Shown here: piece by piece, positions 35,164 to 44,981 of the stretch
How positions within the stretch are numbered: the stretch's first letter is position 1
How the letters are laid out: each line of letters starts with the position of its first letter
Origin: Buchnera_K aphidicola_B
GTDB taxonomy: Bacteria > Pseudomonadota > Gammaproteobacteria > Enterobacterales > Enterobacteriaceae
NCBI RefSeq assembly: GCF_039388045.1
Contig: NZ_CP135015.1
Coordinates: 354,944 to 418,943, forward strand
Reading direction: 5' to 3'
Length of the DNA: 64,000 nucleotides
Notes under the pieces: generated by a model
Seen by the model: the letters and a program-made list of their open reading frames with translations, nothing else
Told to the model about the DNA's origin: nothing
Databases searched by the model: none
Program-made: the position numbers and the translations under genes

Positions 35164-36462
35164 TTAAGTAAAAATTTCACGACAAACAATAGTATGTTTT
35201 CTATCAGGTCCAGTAGAAATAATATCAACAGGCGTAGAAGTTAATTCTGCGATTAAATACACAAAATCTTTAGCTTCTTTAGGTAATTTATTAAAATTAC
35301 TTATACCAAAAGTAGAAACATTCCATCCTTTAACTATTTTATAAATAGGTGTAATATCATTAGAAAAATTTTCAACATAAGAAAAATTATTTATTAATTT
35401 ACCTGTATTATTTTTATATCCAATACATATTTTTATTTCTGATAAATTATCTAATATATCTAATTTAGTTAAACACAAAGCTGTAATAGAATTCATAAAT
35501 ATAGATTCACGCAATAAAACAATATCTAACCAACCAATTCGTCTTCTTCTACCAGTAGTTGAACCAAATTCTAAACCCTTAGAATAAAATAATTCACTTA
35601 AATTACCAAAAAACTCAGTAATAAAAGGACCATTTCCTACTCTTGTTGCATATACTTTCACTACACCTAAAGTGTAATTTAAATATTTAGGACCAATACC
35701 TGTACCAGTAAAAACTCCTCCAATAGTTGTATTTGAAGAAGTTACATAAGGAAAAGTGCCATGATCAATATCTAAAAATGTACCTTGAGCACCTTCAAAA
35801 ATTATTTTTTTATTGTTATTAATAATTATTTTATATAATAATTCTCTAGTATTACGCATTATATTAAATAAAATATTTTTAATTTTTAATAACTCTTTTA
35901 AAATATCTTTATAACTTACTGGAGGAACTTTATAATAATTAATAAACTGATAATTATAATAATTAACTACTTCTTTTAAACGTTTAGAAAAAAAATCTAT
36001 ATTTTTAAGATCACCTACACGTAAACCACGACGAGCTACTTTATCTTCATATGCAGGACCAATTCCTCTACCAGTAGTACCTATAATAGTATTGTTTTTA
36101 AATTTTTCTCTAGATTGATCCATTTTAATATGATATTTTAATACTAAATGACTGGATTCAGAAATAATTAAGCGATCTATTACATTTATATTTTGTTTTT
36201 TTAAAAGATTTATTTCTTTAATTAAATCGCTTGGAGAAATCACTACGCCATTACCAATAATACCAATAACATTTGGATGTAACACCCCGGAAGGTATTAA
36301 ATGTAAAATTATTTTTTTTTTATCAATTACCAAAGTATGTCCAGCATTATTACCACCTTGGTAACGTACAATATAATTTGCTTTTTTAGATAAAAAATCA
36401 ATTATCTTCCCTTTTCCTTCATCACCCCATTGCAGACCTAATACCACAATATTATTATTCAT
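35164..36462 (-). CDS. purA: Adenylosuccinate synthetase
   Basis: GTP-dependent condensation of IMP and aspartate, first step from IMP to AMP. The ATG at 36,462, preceded by CAGGAAA, gives 432 residues, exactly the E. coli length; an upstream ATG at 36,489 adds nine unsupported residues. GLQWGDEGKGKIIDFL, YQGGNNAGHT, GTTGRGIGPAYEDK and GSTTGRRRRIGW are intact. Confidence 0.98.
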   Translation of the reverse strand: MNNNIVVLGLQWGDEGKGKIIDFLSKKANYIVRYQGGNNAGHTLVIDKKKIILHLIPSGVLHPNVIGIIGNGVVISPSDLIKEINLLKKQNINVIDRLIISESSHLVLKYHIKMDQSREKFKNNTIIGTTGRGIGPAYEDKVARRGLRVGDLKNIDFFSKRLKEVVNYYNYQFINYYKVPPVSYKDILKELLKIKNILFNIMRNTRELLYKIIINNNKKIIFEGAQGTFLDIDHGTFPYVTSSNTTIGGVFTGTGIGPKYLNYTLGVVKVYATRVGNGPFITEFFGNLSELFYSKGLEFGSTTGRRRRIGWLDIVLLRESIFMNSITALCLTKLDILDNLSEIKICIGYKNNTGKLINNFSYVENFSNDITPIYKIVKGWNVSTFGISNFNKLPKEAKDFVYLIAELTSTPVDIISTGPDRKHTIVCREIFT

Positions 36463-36543
36463 ATATTTTCCTGAAATTATTTTATACATGCAAATTATAA
36501 AAATTTGAAAAAAAGCAAAATAAACAAATTAATAAACTATAAA

Positions 36544-37263
36544 TCACGAAATTTTATCCAAATGATGTGTTTTATAATATTTTTCATATTTCATATTTAA
36601 TTTGTTTAATATTTTTTTCAAATCATTTTCAGAAAATTTAAAATGTATTAATCCATAATCTAATATTTGAATTCCAAAATTTGAAGATATTTTTTTATTT
36701 AAAATAAAATTTTTTTTAATATATGCATTAAAATCTAAATTATTTAAATGTAATTTTTGCATATTAATATGGTTATATATTAATTGAATATCATTTGCAT
36801 CGTAATTAAATTTTTTCTCTATATGTAATTTTTTTATTTGTTTCAGTATAATTTGTTTATAAAAATCCTTAATTAATTTATGATATCGAATATAAAAATC
36901 ATATTGTAAATATTCTGTAAATTTTACTATGTTCTTATTACCTGTTTTTTTAAAAAACAATGAATTATTATCAATTTTCCATAATATAAAAGTTTCTAAA
37001 GTAAAATGATCATTATTATTAATATTTATATTATAAATTCCACTTTTACTTAATTGGCTTTTTGTATTATACAATTTAATATCAGAAAAAAAAGGTATTT
37101 TCATGTATAATCCAGGACCATACGAAAATATATATTTTTTAGAATGTTTGTTAAATGAATCATATGTTTCTTGTATACCAACTAAACCTTCTTTAACAGT
37201 AAAAACAAAAGTATTAAATATAAAAGACATAAAAACAACACAAGCAAGAGCAAAATTCTTCAT
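36544..37263 (-). CDS. hflC: Truncated HflC (modulator of FtsH protease)
   Basis: HflC, with HflK, forms a periplasmic-facing complex that modulates the FtsH protease. An N-terminal membrane anchor (ALACVVFMSFIFNTFVF), TVKEGLVGIQ and YGPGLYMKIPFFSDIKLYNTK fit HflC, as does the late GIQILDYGLIHFKF (family GIEVVDVRIKQI). The protein stops at 239 residues against 334 in E. coli, just after the SPFH domain, losing the coiled-coil and C-terminal part. Only 81 bases separate its stop from the purA start, so no remnant remains. hflK is not found beside it. Confidence 0.85.
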   Translation of the reverse strand: MKNFALACVVFMSFIFNTFVFTVKEGLVGIQETYDSFNKHSKKYIFSYGPGLYMKIPFFSDIKLYNTKSQLSKSGIYNININNNDHFTLETFILWKIDNNSLFFKKTGNKNIVKFTEYLQYDFYIRYHKLIKDFYKQIILKQIKKLHIEKKFNYDANDIQLIYNHINMQKLHLNNLDFNAYIKKNFILNKKISSNFGIQILDYGLIHFKFSENDLKKILNKLNMKYEKYYKTHHLDKIS

Positions 37264-37476
37264 AACATTCGCAATAAATAAAAAGAAAAATAATAAAATT
37301 GTAATAAAAATATAATTACATATTTTAAAAATTTAAATTAAAATAAAAAATGAAAATTTTAAAATAATTTAAAATTAATATAATGTAAATTAAAATAACA
37401 TTTTAATATAAATATATAAAGAAAAATAATAATTTAATTTAACAAATAAATTTAATAAAAATTTAAAAATTTAATA

Positions 37477-38421
37477 TTAATCACAAGCACGCAATTTAAA
37501 TATTTTTTCAATAGATCTTTTAATTTCACAACCCGATAACCAATGAATACCTTGCCAATTATGTAACCAAGTCATTTGTTTTTTAGCTAATTGCATAGTT
37601 GCAATAATAGTATGCTTACACATATCTATAAAATTAATTTTAGCAGAAAAAAAATCCCACATTTGCTTATATCCAATACAATTCATAGAAGGTAAATTCT
37701 CATTTAAATCACCTCTATAAAATAAATATTCCATTTCTCTTTGAAAACCTAAATCTAGCATATTTTTAAAACGTTTCACAATACGATTATATAACCATTT
37801 TTTATTTTTAGGTCTTAATGCAAATTGTATTACAGAAAATGGAAAATCTTTTTTTATAAAATATGATATATCACTAAATCTTTTACCAGAAATAAAAAAA
37901 ACTTCTAATGCACGTAATAACCTTTTATGATCATTAGGATGAATCATTTTAGCAGAAATAGGATCTACTTGTTGTAATTTTAAATGCAATGTTAAATTAA
38001 TTTCTTTTTGAATATCATATAAAATTTTTTTTTGTACTTTTAAATTTGAAGGAGGTAAATTAGACAAACCTTGTAAAAGTACTTTATAATATAACATAGT
38101 TCCACCAACTAATAATGGTATACGACCTAATTTTAAAATTTTATCAATTTCTAATAATGCATCATCTTTAAATTGCAAAGCTGAATATTTTTCTAAAGGA
38201 TCTAAAATATTAACTAAACGATGCGGATATTTTAACAATTTTAAAGAATTTAATTTACCTGTTCCAATATTCATATATTTATAAATTAAACCAGAATCTA
38301 CACTTATAAGATCTATAGGAAAATTTTTACACAAATATAAAGCTAAATCAGTTTTTCCAACAGCAGTAGGGCCCATCAAAAATATAATATTAGGTTTGTT
38401 GTTATATTGAAAATTATACAT
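37477..38421 (-). CDS. miaA: tRNA dimethylallyltransferase MiaA
   Basis: Adds the isopentenyl group to A37 of tRNAs reading U-starting codons. Length 314 residues (316 in E. coli). P-loop FLMGPTAVGKTDLALYL, ISVDSGLIYKYMNIGT (family DSALIYRGMDIGT) and NDHKRLLRALEVF are present. The tRNA-Ser(GGA) and tRNA-Trp here have A at position 37, the latter being a usual target. In E. coli hfq, hflX and hflK separate it from hflC; these are missing here. Confidence 0.96.
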   Translation of the reverse strand: MYNFQYNNKPNIIFLMGPTAVGKTDLALYLCKNFPIDLISVDSGLIYKYMNIGTGKLNSLKLLKYPHRLVNILDPLEKYSALQFKDDALLEIDKILKLGRIPLLVGGTMLYYKVLLQGLSNLPPSNLKVQKKILYDIQKEINLTLHLKLQQVDPISAKMIHPNDHKRLLRALEVFFISGKRFSDISYFIKKDFPFSVIQFALRPKNKKWLYNRIVKRFKNMLDLGFQREMEYLFYRGDLNENLPSMNCIGYKQMWDFFSAKINFIDMCKHTIIATMQLAKKQMTWLHNWQGIHWLSGCEIKRSIEKIFKLRACD

Positions 38422-38624
38422 AAAATGTTTATGTTTTTAAAATAAAATTTTATAAATTTTAATAAAATAAAATATACAAAAATATTAAATAAATTATTAA
38501 TATAAAATTTGATAATTATATATTTAATTAATTATATTAATTTTTATAATTTATATCAATAAAAATATTTAAAATTTTTAAAATGTTATTATTTTATTTT
38601 AAAAAAATAAAATTATAAAGAAAC

Positions 38625-40253
38625 TTAATTAAAAAAATTCCAATTGTGATATAAATCAATTAAACCTTGTGTTGAAGAATCAAATTTACGAAAATTATAT
38701 TTATTTTTTAAAGATAAATATAATTTTTGTGCCAATTTTTTACCTAATTCCACTCCCCATTGATCGAAACTATAAATATTAAATATAACACCTTGAGTAA
38801 AAATTTTATGTTCATACATAGCAATTAAGCAACCTAAAATATAAGGAGTAATTTTTTTACATAAAATAGTATTAGTAGGTCGATTTCCTTCAAAATTTTT
38901 ATAAATAGAATATTTAGAATTTACATAATCCTTTTTAAAAAAATTTAAATTAGATCCAAATGCCAATGCTTGAGTTTGTGCAAAAAAATTAGACAATAAT
39001 ATAATATGATGTTCATCTAAAACATTATGTGAAAATATTGGAGCAATAAAATCACATGGTATAATTTTTGTTCCTTGATGTAATAATTGAAAAAAAGCAT
39101 GTTGACTATTAGTACCTGATTCTCCCCAAATTATAGGTCCAGTTTGCCATTCTACTAGTTTTCCTGTTCTATCTATACATTTGCCATTAGATTCCATATT
39201 TCCTTGTTGAAAATAAGCTGGAAATCTATGCATATATTGGTCATATGGAAGAATTGCTTCTGTTTCCATATTATAAAAATTATTATACCAAATACCTATT
39301 AATGCTAATAATATAGGAATATTTTTTTCTAAAGGAGTGTTTATAAAATGCTGATCCATAGCATATGCTCCTTTTAAAAATTTTTTAAAATTCTTACAAC
39401 CAATAGATAACATAATAGATAAACCAACAGCGGACCATAAAGAATATCTTCCACCTACCCAATCCCAAAAAGTAAATATATTAGAAATATCAATTCCAAA
39501 TTGTAAAGGTTTTTTAATATTCATTGAAACCGCAAAAAAATGATTTTTTAAAAATAAAATATTTTGAGCATATTTTAAAAACCATTTTTTAGCACTGCAA
39601 GCATTCATAATAGTTTCTTGAGTAGTAAAAGTTTTTGAACATATAATAAATATTGTTGTTTCTGGAGAAATTTTTTTAAATACTTCTATTAATTGTGTTG
39701 CATCCACATTGGAAACAAAATGCATATTTAAATGATTTTTGTATGGACGTAAAGCTTCAGTAACCATACAAGGGCCTAAATCAGAACCACCAATTCCTAT
39801 ATTAACAATGTCTGTAATACTTTTTCCAGTATAACCTAACCAACTTCCTGAAATCACTTTATTAGAAAAATACTCCATTTTTTTTAAAATAGAATGAATT
39901 TCATTAGATATTAATTTATTTTCATAATATATATCGTTATTTAAATTTCTTAACGCAGTATGTAAAACAGCTCTATTTTCAGTTTTATTAATTTTTTCAC
40001 CATTAAATAAATCTAATATTGCTTCCGGAACATGCATTTCTTTAGCTAAATTTATAAGTAATCTTAAAGTTGTATTATCAATAAGATTTTTAGAAAAATC
40101 TACTAAAATTTTATTTTCAAATAAAATAGAAAATTTTTTAAATCTATTTACATCATCATTAAATAATTTATATAAATGAGCAGTTTTAAAAGTTTCAAAA
40201 TGTTTATTTAATTTTTTCCAAGATGCAGTGCATGTAGGATTTAAATTTTTCAT
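38625..40253 (-). CDS. pgi: Glucose-6-phosphate isomerase
   Basis: Interconverts glucose 6-phosphate and fructose 6-phosphate. Length 542 residues (549 in E. coli). GIGGSDLGPCMVTEAL, FICSKTFTTQETI, FTFWDWVGGRYSLWSAVGL and GESGTNSQHAFFQLLHQGT carry sugar-phosphate-binding and catalytic residues. It stands alone, with about 200-base A/T spacers on each side. Confidence 0.98.
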   Translation of the reverse strand: MKNLNPTCTASWKKLNKHFETFKTAHLYKLFNDDVNRFKKFSILFENKILVDFSKNLIDNTTLRLLINLAKEMHVPEAILDLFNGEKINKTENRAVLHTALRNLNNDIYYENKLISNEIHSILKKMEYFSNKVISGSWLGYTGKSITDIVNIGIGGSDLGPCMVTEALRPYKNHLNMHFVSNVDATQLIEVFKKISPETTIFIICSKTFTTQETIMNACSAKKWFLKYAQNILFLKNHFFAVSMNIKKPLQFGIDISNIFTFWDWVGGRYSLWSAVGLSIMLSIGCKNFKKFLKGAYAMDQHFINTPLEKNIPILLALIGIWYNNFYNMETEAILPYDQYMHRFPAYFQQGNMESNGKCIDRTGKLVEWQTGPIIWGESGTNSQHAFFQLLHQGTKIIPCDFIAPIFSHNVLDEHHIILLSNFFAQTQALAFGSNLNFFKKDYVNSKYSIYKNFEGNRPTNTILCKKITPYILGCLIAMYEHKIFTQGVIFNIYSFDQWGVELGKKLAQKLYLSLKNKYNFRKFDSSTQGLIDLYHNWNFFN

Positions 40254-40543
40254 AATAATATTTATTTTCTTATATAATTATTTTATAATACATATTAAAT
40301 TTATTTTAATAATAACATAATATTTATTTTTTAAAAAATAATCTTGATTACATAATAAAATTAATTTAAATTTATCTTTAAAAAATAAAAAAAAAAAAAT
40401 AAAAAAAATATAAACAATAAATTCATAAAATTATTGGACAAATAGATAAATATTTGTTTAAATATAAAAGTAAATAAAATTTAAAAATTTTGTTTTTGTA
40501 TAATTAGTGAAAGTAATTAAAATATTGAATTTTAATATAATAT

Positions 40544-40616
40544 GCGGGAATAGCTCAGTTGGTAGAGCGCAACCTTGCCAAGGTTGAGGTCGCGAGTTCG
40601 AACCTCGTTTCCCGCT
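40544..40616 (+). tRNA. tRNA-Gly (anticodon GCC)
   Basis: 73-base tRNA: acceptor GCGGGAA/TTCCCGC, D arm AGCTCAGTTGGTAGAGC, anticodon stem-loop CAACCTTGCCAAGGTTG with GCC, T loop TTCGAAC, discriminator T as in E. coli glycine tRNAs. Nearly identical to E. coli glyV-type genes. It is upstream of and convergent with rpmE. Confidence 0.98.
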
Positions 40617-40646
40617 AAAAATTTTAAAATATTAAACATAAAAAAC

Positions 40647-40847
40647 TTAGATATTAAATTTTTTATTAAATTTTTCAATACGACCGCCACTATCTATATT
40701 TCTTTGTTTACCTGTATAAAAAGGATGACAACTACCACATATATCTAAATAAATATTTTTAAATTTTATTGAAAAAATTTTTATTATATTACCACACGAA
40801 CAAAAAGCAGTTATAGGAAAATATTTAGGATGAAGATTTGATTTCAT
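40647..40847 (-). CDS. rpmE: 50S ribosomal protein L31 (zinc-binding type)
   Basis: Bridge protein of the large subunit, 66 residues (70 in E. coli). The zinc-ligand cysteines are kept: FCSCGN near residues 15-20 and ICGSCHPFYTGKQR near 36-49. Ends a few residues early. Alone on the minus strand between tRNA-Gly and hslV. Confidence 0.97.
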   Translation of the reverse strand: MKSNLHPKYFPITAFCSCGNIIKIFSIKFKNIYLDICGSCHPFYTGKQRNIDSGGRIEKFNKKFNI

Positions 40848-41019
40848 AATTAATTTCCTTTAAATTAAATTTATACATAAAATAAGATACAATATAATAT
40901 TATTCGAAAAAATGAAATAATTTTATAAAAATTATTTATTTAAAAAAAAAAAAAAAAAAATTAATTTAATTTTTTAAAATATAATATTATATTATATAGA
41001 AATTTAATAGGAAATATTT

Positions 41020-41550
41020 ATGACAACAATATTAAGTGTACGAATAAAAAAAAAAGTTGTTATTGGAGGAGATGGACAGGCGACATTAGGAAATACTATA
41101 ATGAAAAGTAATGTTCAAAAAGTAAGAACATTATATAATAATAAAATTATTGCAGGATTTGCAGGAGGAACAGCAGATGCATTTGCTTTATTTGAATTAT
41201 TTGAAAAAAAATTAGATATATATCAAGGAAAATTAAAAAGATCAGCAATAGAATTAGCAAAAGATTGGAGAACAGATCGTATTCTTAGAAAACTAGAGGC
41301 ATTATTAGCGGTAGCTGATAAAAATACATCACTAATTATAACTGGTAATGGGGATGTAATACAACCAGAAAATGATCTTATGGCTATTGGTTCTGGCGGG
41401 GTGTATGCACAAGCTGCAGCAAAAGCATTAATTGAAAATACCCAATTAAGTGCAAATAATATTGTTAAAAAAGCTTTAAGTATTACTGCAGACATTTGCA
41501 TATACACTAATAACATATTCACTATTAAAGAAATAAATTCAGAAAAGTAA
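41020..41550 (+). CDS. hslV: ATP-dependent protease subunit HslV
   Basis: Threonine protease of the HslUV (ClpQY) proteasome-like complex. Length 176 residues, as in E. coli. After Met removal the N-terminal catalytic Thr is exposed (MTTILSVR); GGDGQATLGNT and FAGGTADAFALFELFE are family motifs. hslU follows after 8 bases; no sigma-32-like promoter is apparent. Upstream lies a run of 19 A (40,942-40,960). Confidence 0.98.
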   Translation: MTTILSVRIKKKVVIGGDGQATLGNTIMKSNVQKVRTLYNNKIIAGFAGGTADAFALFELFEKKLDIYQGKLKRSAIELAKDWRTDRILRKLEALLAVADKNTSLIITGNGDVIQPENDLMAIGSGGVYAQAAAKALIENTQLSANNIVKKALSITADICIYTNNIFTIKEINSEK

Positions 41551-41558
41551 GGATCCTT

Positions 41559-42890
41559 ATGTCTGAAATGACCCCTCGAAAAATCGTAAAAGAACTGAAC
41601 AAGTTCATAGTTGGACAAAAAAAAGCAAAAAAAACAGTAGCAATTGCATTAAGAAATAGATGGCGCAGAATGCAATTAAATAACGAATTAAAGCATGAAA
41701 TTACACCTAAAAATATACTTATGATTGGACCCACTGGAGTTGGAAAAACAGAAATTGCTAGAAGATTGGCAAAATTGGTTAATGCACCATTTATAAAGGT
41801 GGAAGCAACAAAATTTACCGAAGTAGGTTATGTAGGAAAAGAAGTTGATTCAATAATTCGAGATTTAACTGATGCTGCAATTAAAATGATTCGCGCTCAA
41901 ATAATTAAAAACAATGAGATGAAAGTTGCTAAAATGGCAGAAGAAAGAATTTTAGAAGTTTTAGTACCTACTATAAAAAATAAATCAGGAAAAGAAAGTG
42001 AAAAAAATAAACCTTTAACTACAATTAAAACTTTTAGAAAAAAATTACGTAGAGGGGAATTAGATGATAAAGAAATTGAAATAAATATTATATCTACACC
42101 TATGGGAGTAGAAATAATGGCCCCTCCAGGAATGGAAGAATTAACCAGTCAACTACAATCTTTATTTCAAAATTTAGGAAACCAAAAAAGAAACAGCAAA
42201 AAATTAAAAATAAAAGATGCAATGAAGCTACTTAAAGAAGAAGAAGCATCTAAATTAATAAATAATGATGAATTAAAGAAAAAAGCTATTGAATCTGTAG
42301 AACAAAATGGAATTGTTTTTATAGATGAAATAGATAAAATTTGTAAAAGAGGAAATACAAATGGACCGGATATATCTAGAGAAGGAGTGCAAAGAGATCT
42401 ATTGCCTTTAATTGAAGGATGTTCAATATCAACCAAACATGGGATGGTAAAAACAGATCATATATTGTTTATTGCTTCCGGTGCATTTCAAATTACTACA
42501 CCATCAGATTTAATACCAGAATTACAAGGAAGATTACCTATACGAGCAGAATTAAAAGCCTTAACAATAAAAAATTTTGAACAAATCTTAACAGAACCTA
42601 AAATATCAATAACAGTACAATATGCTGCATTACTTAAAACTGAAGGTGTAAACATAAATTTTACAAAAGATGGAATCCAAAGAATTGCTGAAAAAGCATG
42701 GAACGTAAATGAATCTACTGAAAATATTGGAGCAAGACGTTTATATACAGTTTTAGAAAACCTTATGGAAAATATCTCATTTAATGCTGATAAAAAAAGA
42801 GGTAAAAAAATAATAATTGATTCAAAATACGTAATTAAATATTTAAATGAATCATCAACTAATGAAGATTACAACAGATTTATTTTATAA
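41559..42890 (+). CDS. hslU: HslU, ATPase subunit of HslUV protease
   Basis: AAA+ unfoldase feeding HslV. Length 443 residues, as in E. coli. Walker A GPTGVGKT (residues 57-64), FTEVGYVGKEVDSIIRDL (pore loop GYVG), Walker B GIVFIDEIDK, sensor ELQGRLPIR, sensor 2 ENIGARRLYTV and the C-terminal tail ending DYNRFIL that activates HslV. Confidence 0.98.
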   Translation: MSEMTPRKIVKELNKFIVGQKKAKKTVAIALRNRWRRMQLNNELKHEITPKNILMIGPTGVGKTEIARRLAKLVNAPFIKVEATKFTEVGYVGKEVDSIIRDLTDAAIKMIRAQIIKNNEMKVAKMAEERILEVLVPTIKNKSGKESEKNKPLTTIKTFRKKLRRGELDDKEIEINIISTPMGVEIMAPPGMEELTSQLQSLFQNLGNQKRNSKKLKIKDAMKLLKEEEASKLINNDELKKKAIESVEQNGIVFIDEIDKICKRGNTNGPDISREGVQRDLLPLIEGCSISTKHGMVKTDHILFIASGAFQITTPSDLIPELQGRLPIRAELKALTIKNFEQILTEPKISITVQYAALLKTEGVNINFTKDGIQRIAEKAWNVNESTENIGARRLYTVLENLMENISFNADKKRGKKIIIDSKYVIKYLNESSTNEDYNRFIL

Positions 42891-43002
42891 ATGTTTAAAT
42901 TGCTTATTAAATATTTAAAATAAGTAAAATTTTACTGAAATAATTAAAAATAAATTATAAAAAATAATTTTATCTATCATTATTTTTATAATAGGGTCAT
43001 AT

Positions 43003-43749
43003 ATGAGCAATTGGATAGAAGGAAAAATAATAAAAGTAAAAAAATGGTCTTCAAATTTATTTAGTATTATTTTAAAAGCTGATATTGAACCATTTATAGC
43101 AGGTCAATTTGCAAAATTATCAATTATTAAAAAAAATAAAAGAATACATAGAGCATATTCTTATGTAAATTCACCTGACAATAGAAATTTGGAATTTTAT
43201 ATAGTATTAATTAAAAATGGGATTATGACTCAAACATTAAACAAAATAAATATTAATGATAAAATATTTATTAGTAAAAAATCTTTTGGATTTTTTACTA
43301 TTAATAATATTCCGAAATGTGAAAATTTATGGATGATATCTACAGGTACGGGTATTGGACCGTATTTATCAATATTATCTGAAAATAAAAACATAAATTT
43401 ATTTAAAAAAATAATTTTAATACATTGTGTAAGATATTATAAAGACTTAAGTTATTTAAATTTGATAAATAAATTACACAGTAAAAATAAAAACAAAATA
43501 ACAGTAAAAATAATATTAAGTAGAGAAAAAAAAAAAAATTTTTTAAATGGAAGAATTACAACATTATTTAAAAACGATTTGATTGAAAAATATACTCAAA
43601 GTGAAATAAATGCAAAAAATACACATATAATGTTATGCGGAAATCCTCAAATGATAAAAGAAATGTGTATAATATTAAAAGAAAAAAAAAAAATGAGCAT
43701 TAATTTAAAAAATAAAACCGGTAATATAACACTAGAAAATTATTGGTAA
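43003..43749 (+). CDS. fpr: Ferredoxin/flavodoxin-NADP reductase
   Basis: FAD enzyme moving electrons between NADPH and ferredoxin or flavodoxin; likely partner of the ferredoxin at 60.4 kb and of Fe-S assembly. Length 248 residues, as in E. coli. FAD motif RAYSYVNSPDN, NADP motif STGTGIGPYLSIL, and MLCGNPQMIKEM are present. ATG preceded by AGGGTCAT. Followed by a strong terminator hairpin. Confidence 0.96.
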   Translation: MSNWIEGKIIKVKKWSSNLFSIILKADIEPFIAGQFAKLSIIKKNKRIHRAYSYVNSPDNRNLEFYIVLIKNGIMTQTLNKININDKIFISKKSFGFFTINNIPKCENLWMISTGTGIGPYLSILSENKNINLFKKIILIHCVRYYKDLSYLNLINKLHSKNKNKITVKIILSREKKKNFLNGRITTLFKNDLIEKYTQSEINAKNTHIMLCGNPQMIKEMCIILKEKKKMSINLKNKTGNITLENYW

Positions 43750-43762
43750 ATTAAATAAATAT

Positions 43763-43807
43763 ATAGAGCATTATGTAAATAAATTTAATGCTCTATTTTG
43801 TTTTTTT
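43763..43807 (+). terminator. Intrinsic terminator after fpr
   Basis: A perfect 11-pair stem (43,763-43,773 with 43,786-43,796) containing GAGC/GCTC, a 12-base loop, and then TTTTG plus seven T. It begins 13 bases after the fpr stop and lies between converging fpr and the orphan gene, so it may stop transcription from both sides, best from fpr. Confidence 0.85.
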
Positions 43808-43832
43808 AAAATAAATAGATGAAGTTGTAGTA

Positions 43833-44981
43833 CTATTTAATAAAATATAAATGCTGTAATTTTGGATCATCCACTTTTGAAATAATCATTGCTGTTCTAG
43901 CACCACATGAATCATAAATTTTTGTAACAGCATCTTGTCCAACTTCTAGTGTTGTAATATCAGTAATTAAAATTTTGTATGTATCTTCATTTATTTTTTC
44001 AATATTACATTTTAATATTGAATTTGTTGGGCGAAATTGTGTTAATTCTGGATTTTCTCTTAACAAATTTAAATAAGGTTGTGCTAATATAGCTCTATTA
44101 ACATATGTTGAAATTAATTGTTGTGATTTTAATTCTGGTATTAATTCTTTAAATTTTTCTAAAATATCTTTCTCTTTATCAGATTTTATTTGAACACCAT
44201 TAATAGTTAAATCAAAATCTTTTAAATCATGAATAAAATTTGGATTTAATGCTTGAGTTCTACTTAAATATTTAAAACTATAATTTAAAGCTCCGCTAGT
44301 ACTAAAATTTTTAATAGATTTATCAAAAATTCTAGATATTTTCCAAGGAGTGTTCTTGGAATAATCTACATTTCCAAAAGACAAAATATCATAAAGAGTA
44401 GGAGATAATTCATATTCATTTAATAAATTATCTTCATTTACAAGATCATCATATTTACTATTTTGTATATTATTTAATATTTTTTCTTCAGATTTTTTCT
44501 CATTTTTTTTATTTTCACTTGTAATAAGGTTATTAATTCTTTCTAAAATCTCTGCATCAGTGAAATATATAGAATTTTCATTTATATGTATATTATCTTT
44601 TTTATCAATTGGTAAGGAAGAAATCCTTAATGTATCAGATTTACCATTAGTTATTACTGTACCATTATAACCTAATTTACTATCTTGATCGAACATATAC
44701 ATTGGCATAAGTGATGTATCATCTAAATATTTTTCATGAACAATTTTTTTATTAATTTCTTTTTTTTGTTCTTCTTTAGGATTTGCTGAATAATCTATAA
44801 GATTTTTGTAAATATTATAATCCACATCTTTTTTATGTAATACGCATGAATCAGAAATTATGTTATTTTTATCATGAAAATTATTTAATTTATTTTTTTT
44901 TTGTAAAAATAAATTTTCTATACGATTTTTAATATTAATTAAAACATCATTTTCTTTGTCTACCACTAGAATAGATGACAT
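43833..44981 (-). CDS. Orphan protein of unknown function, 382 residues
   Basis: I do not recognise a family. The protein is soluble-looking: no signal peptide or membrane segment, and a charged, Asp/Glu/Asn/Lys-rich N-terminal 190 residues that look partly disordered (for example NKKNEKKSEEKILNNIQNSK-like stretches). The C-terminal half (from about YELSPTLYDILSFGNVDYSK onward) looks folded, with LKDFDLTINGVQIKSDKEKD, TYVNRAILAQPYLNLLRENP and a mixed-strand end (TYKILITDITTLEVGQDAV). A single Cys pair is absent; three isolated Cys occur. AAGAGGATG gives a strong ribosome site. Composition matches neighbours, so recent transfer is not suggested. Its place next to fpr recalls the Buchnera-restricted orphans called yba2-yba4 in the aphid-symbiont literature; that link is from memory and tentative. 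Confidence 0.8.
   Translation of the reverse strand: MSSILVVDKENDVLINIKNRIENLFLQKKNKLNNFHDKNNIISDSCVLHKKDVDYNIYKNLIDYSANPKEEQKKEINKKIVHEKYLDDTSLMPMYMFDQDSKLGYNGTVITNGKSDTLRISSLPIDKKDNIHINENSIYFTDAEILERINNLITSENKKNEKKSEEKILNNIQNSKYDDLVNEDNLLNEYELSPTLYDILSFGNVDYSKNTPWKISRIFDKSIKNFSTSGALNYSFKYLSRTQALNPNFIHDLKDFDLTINGVQIKSDKEKDILEKFKELIPELKSQQLISTYVNRAILAQPYLNLLRENPELTQFRPTNSILKCNIEKINEDTYKILITDITTLEVGQDAVTKIYDSCGARTAMIISKVDDPKLQHLYFIK

Noticed and set aside
43833..44981. Response-regulator receiver domain suggested by the start SSILVVDKENDVL
   Set aside because: The opening resembles receiver strand 1, but the phospho-accepting Asp region, the conserved Thr/Ser and the Lys of a receiver are not found downstream, and the acidic pair is Asp-Lys.
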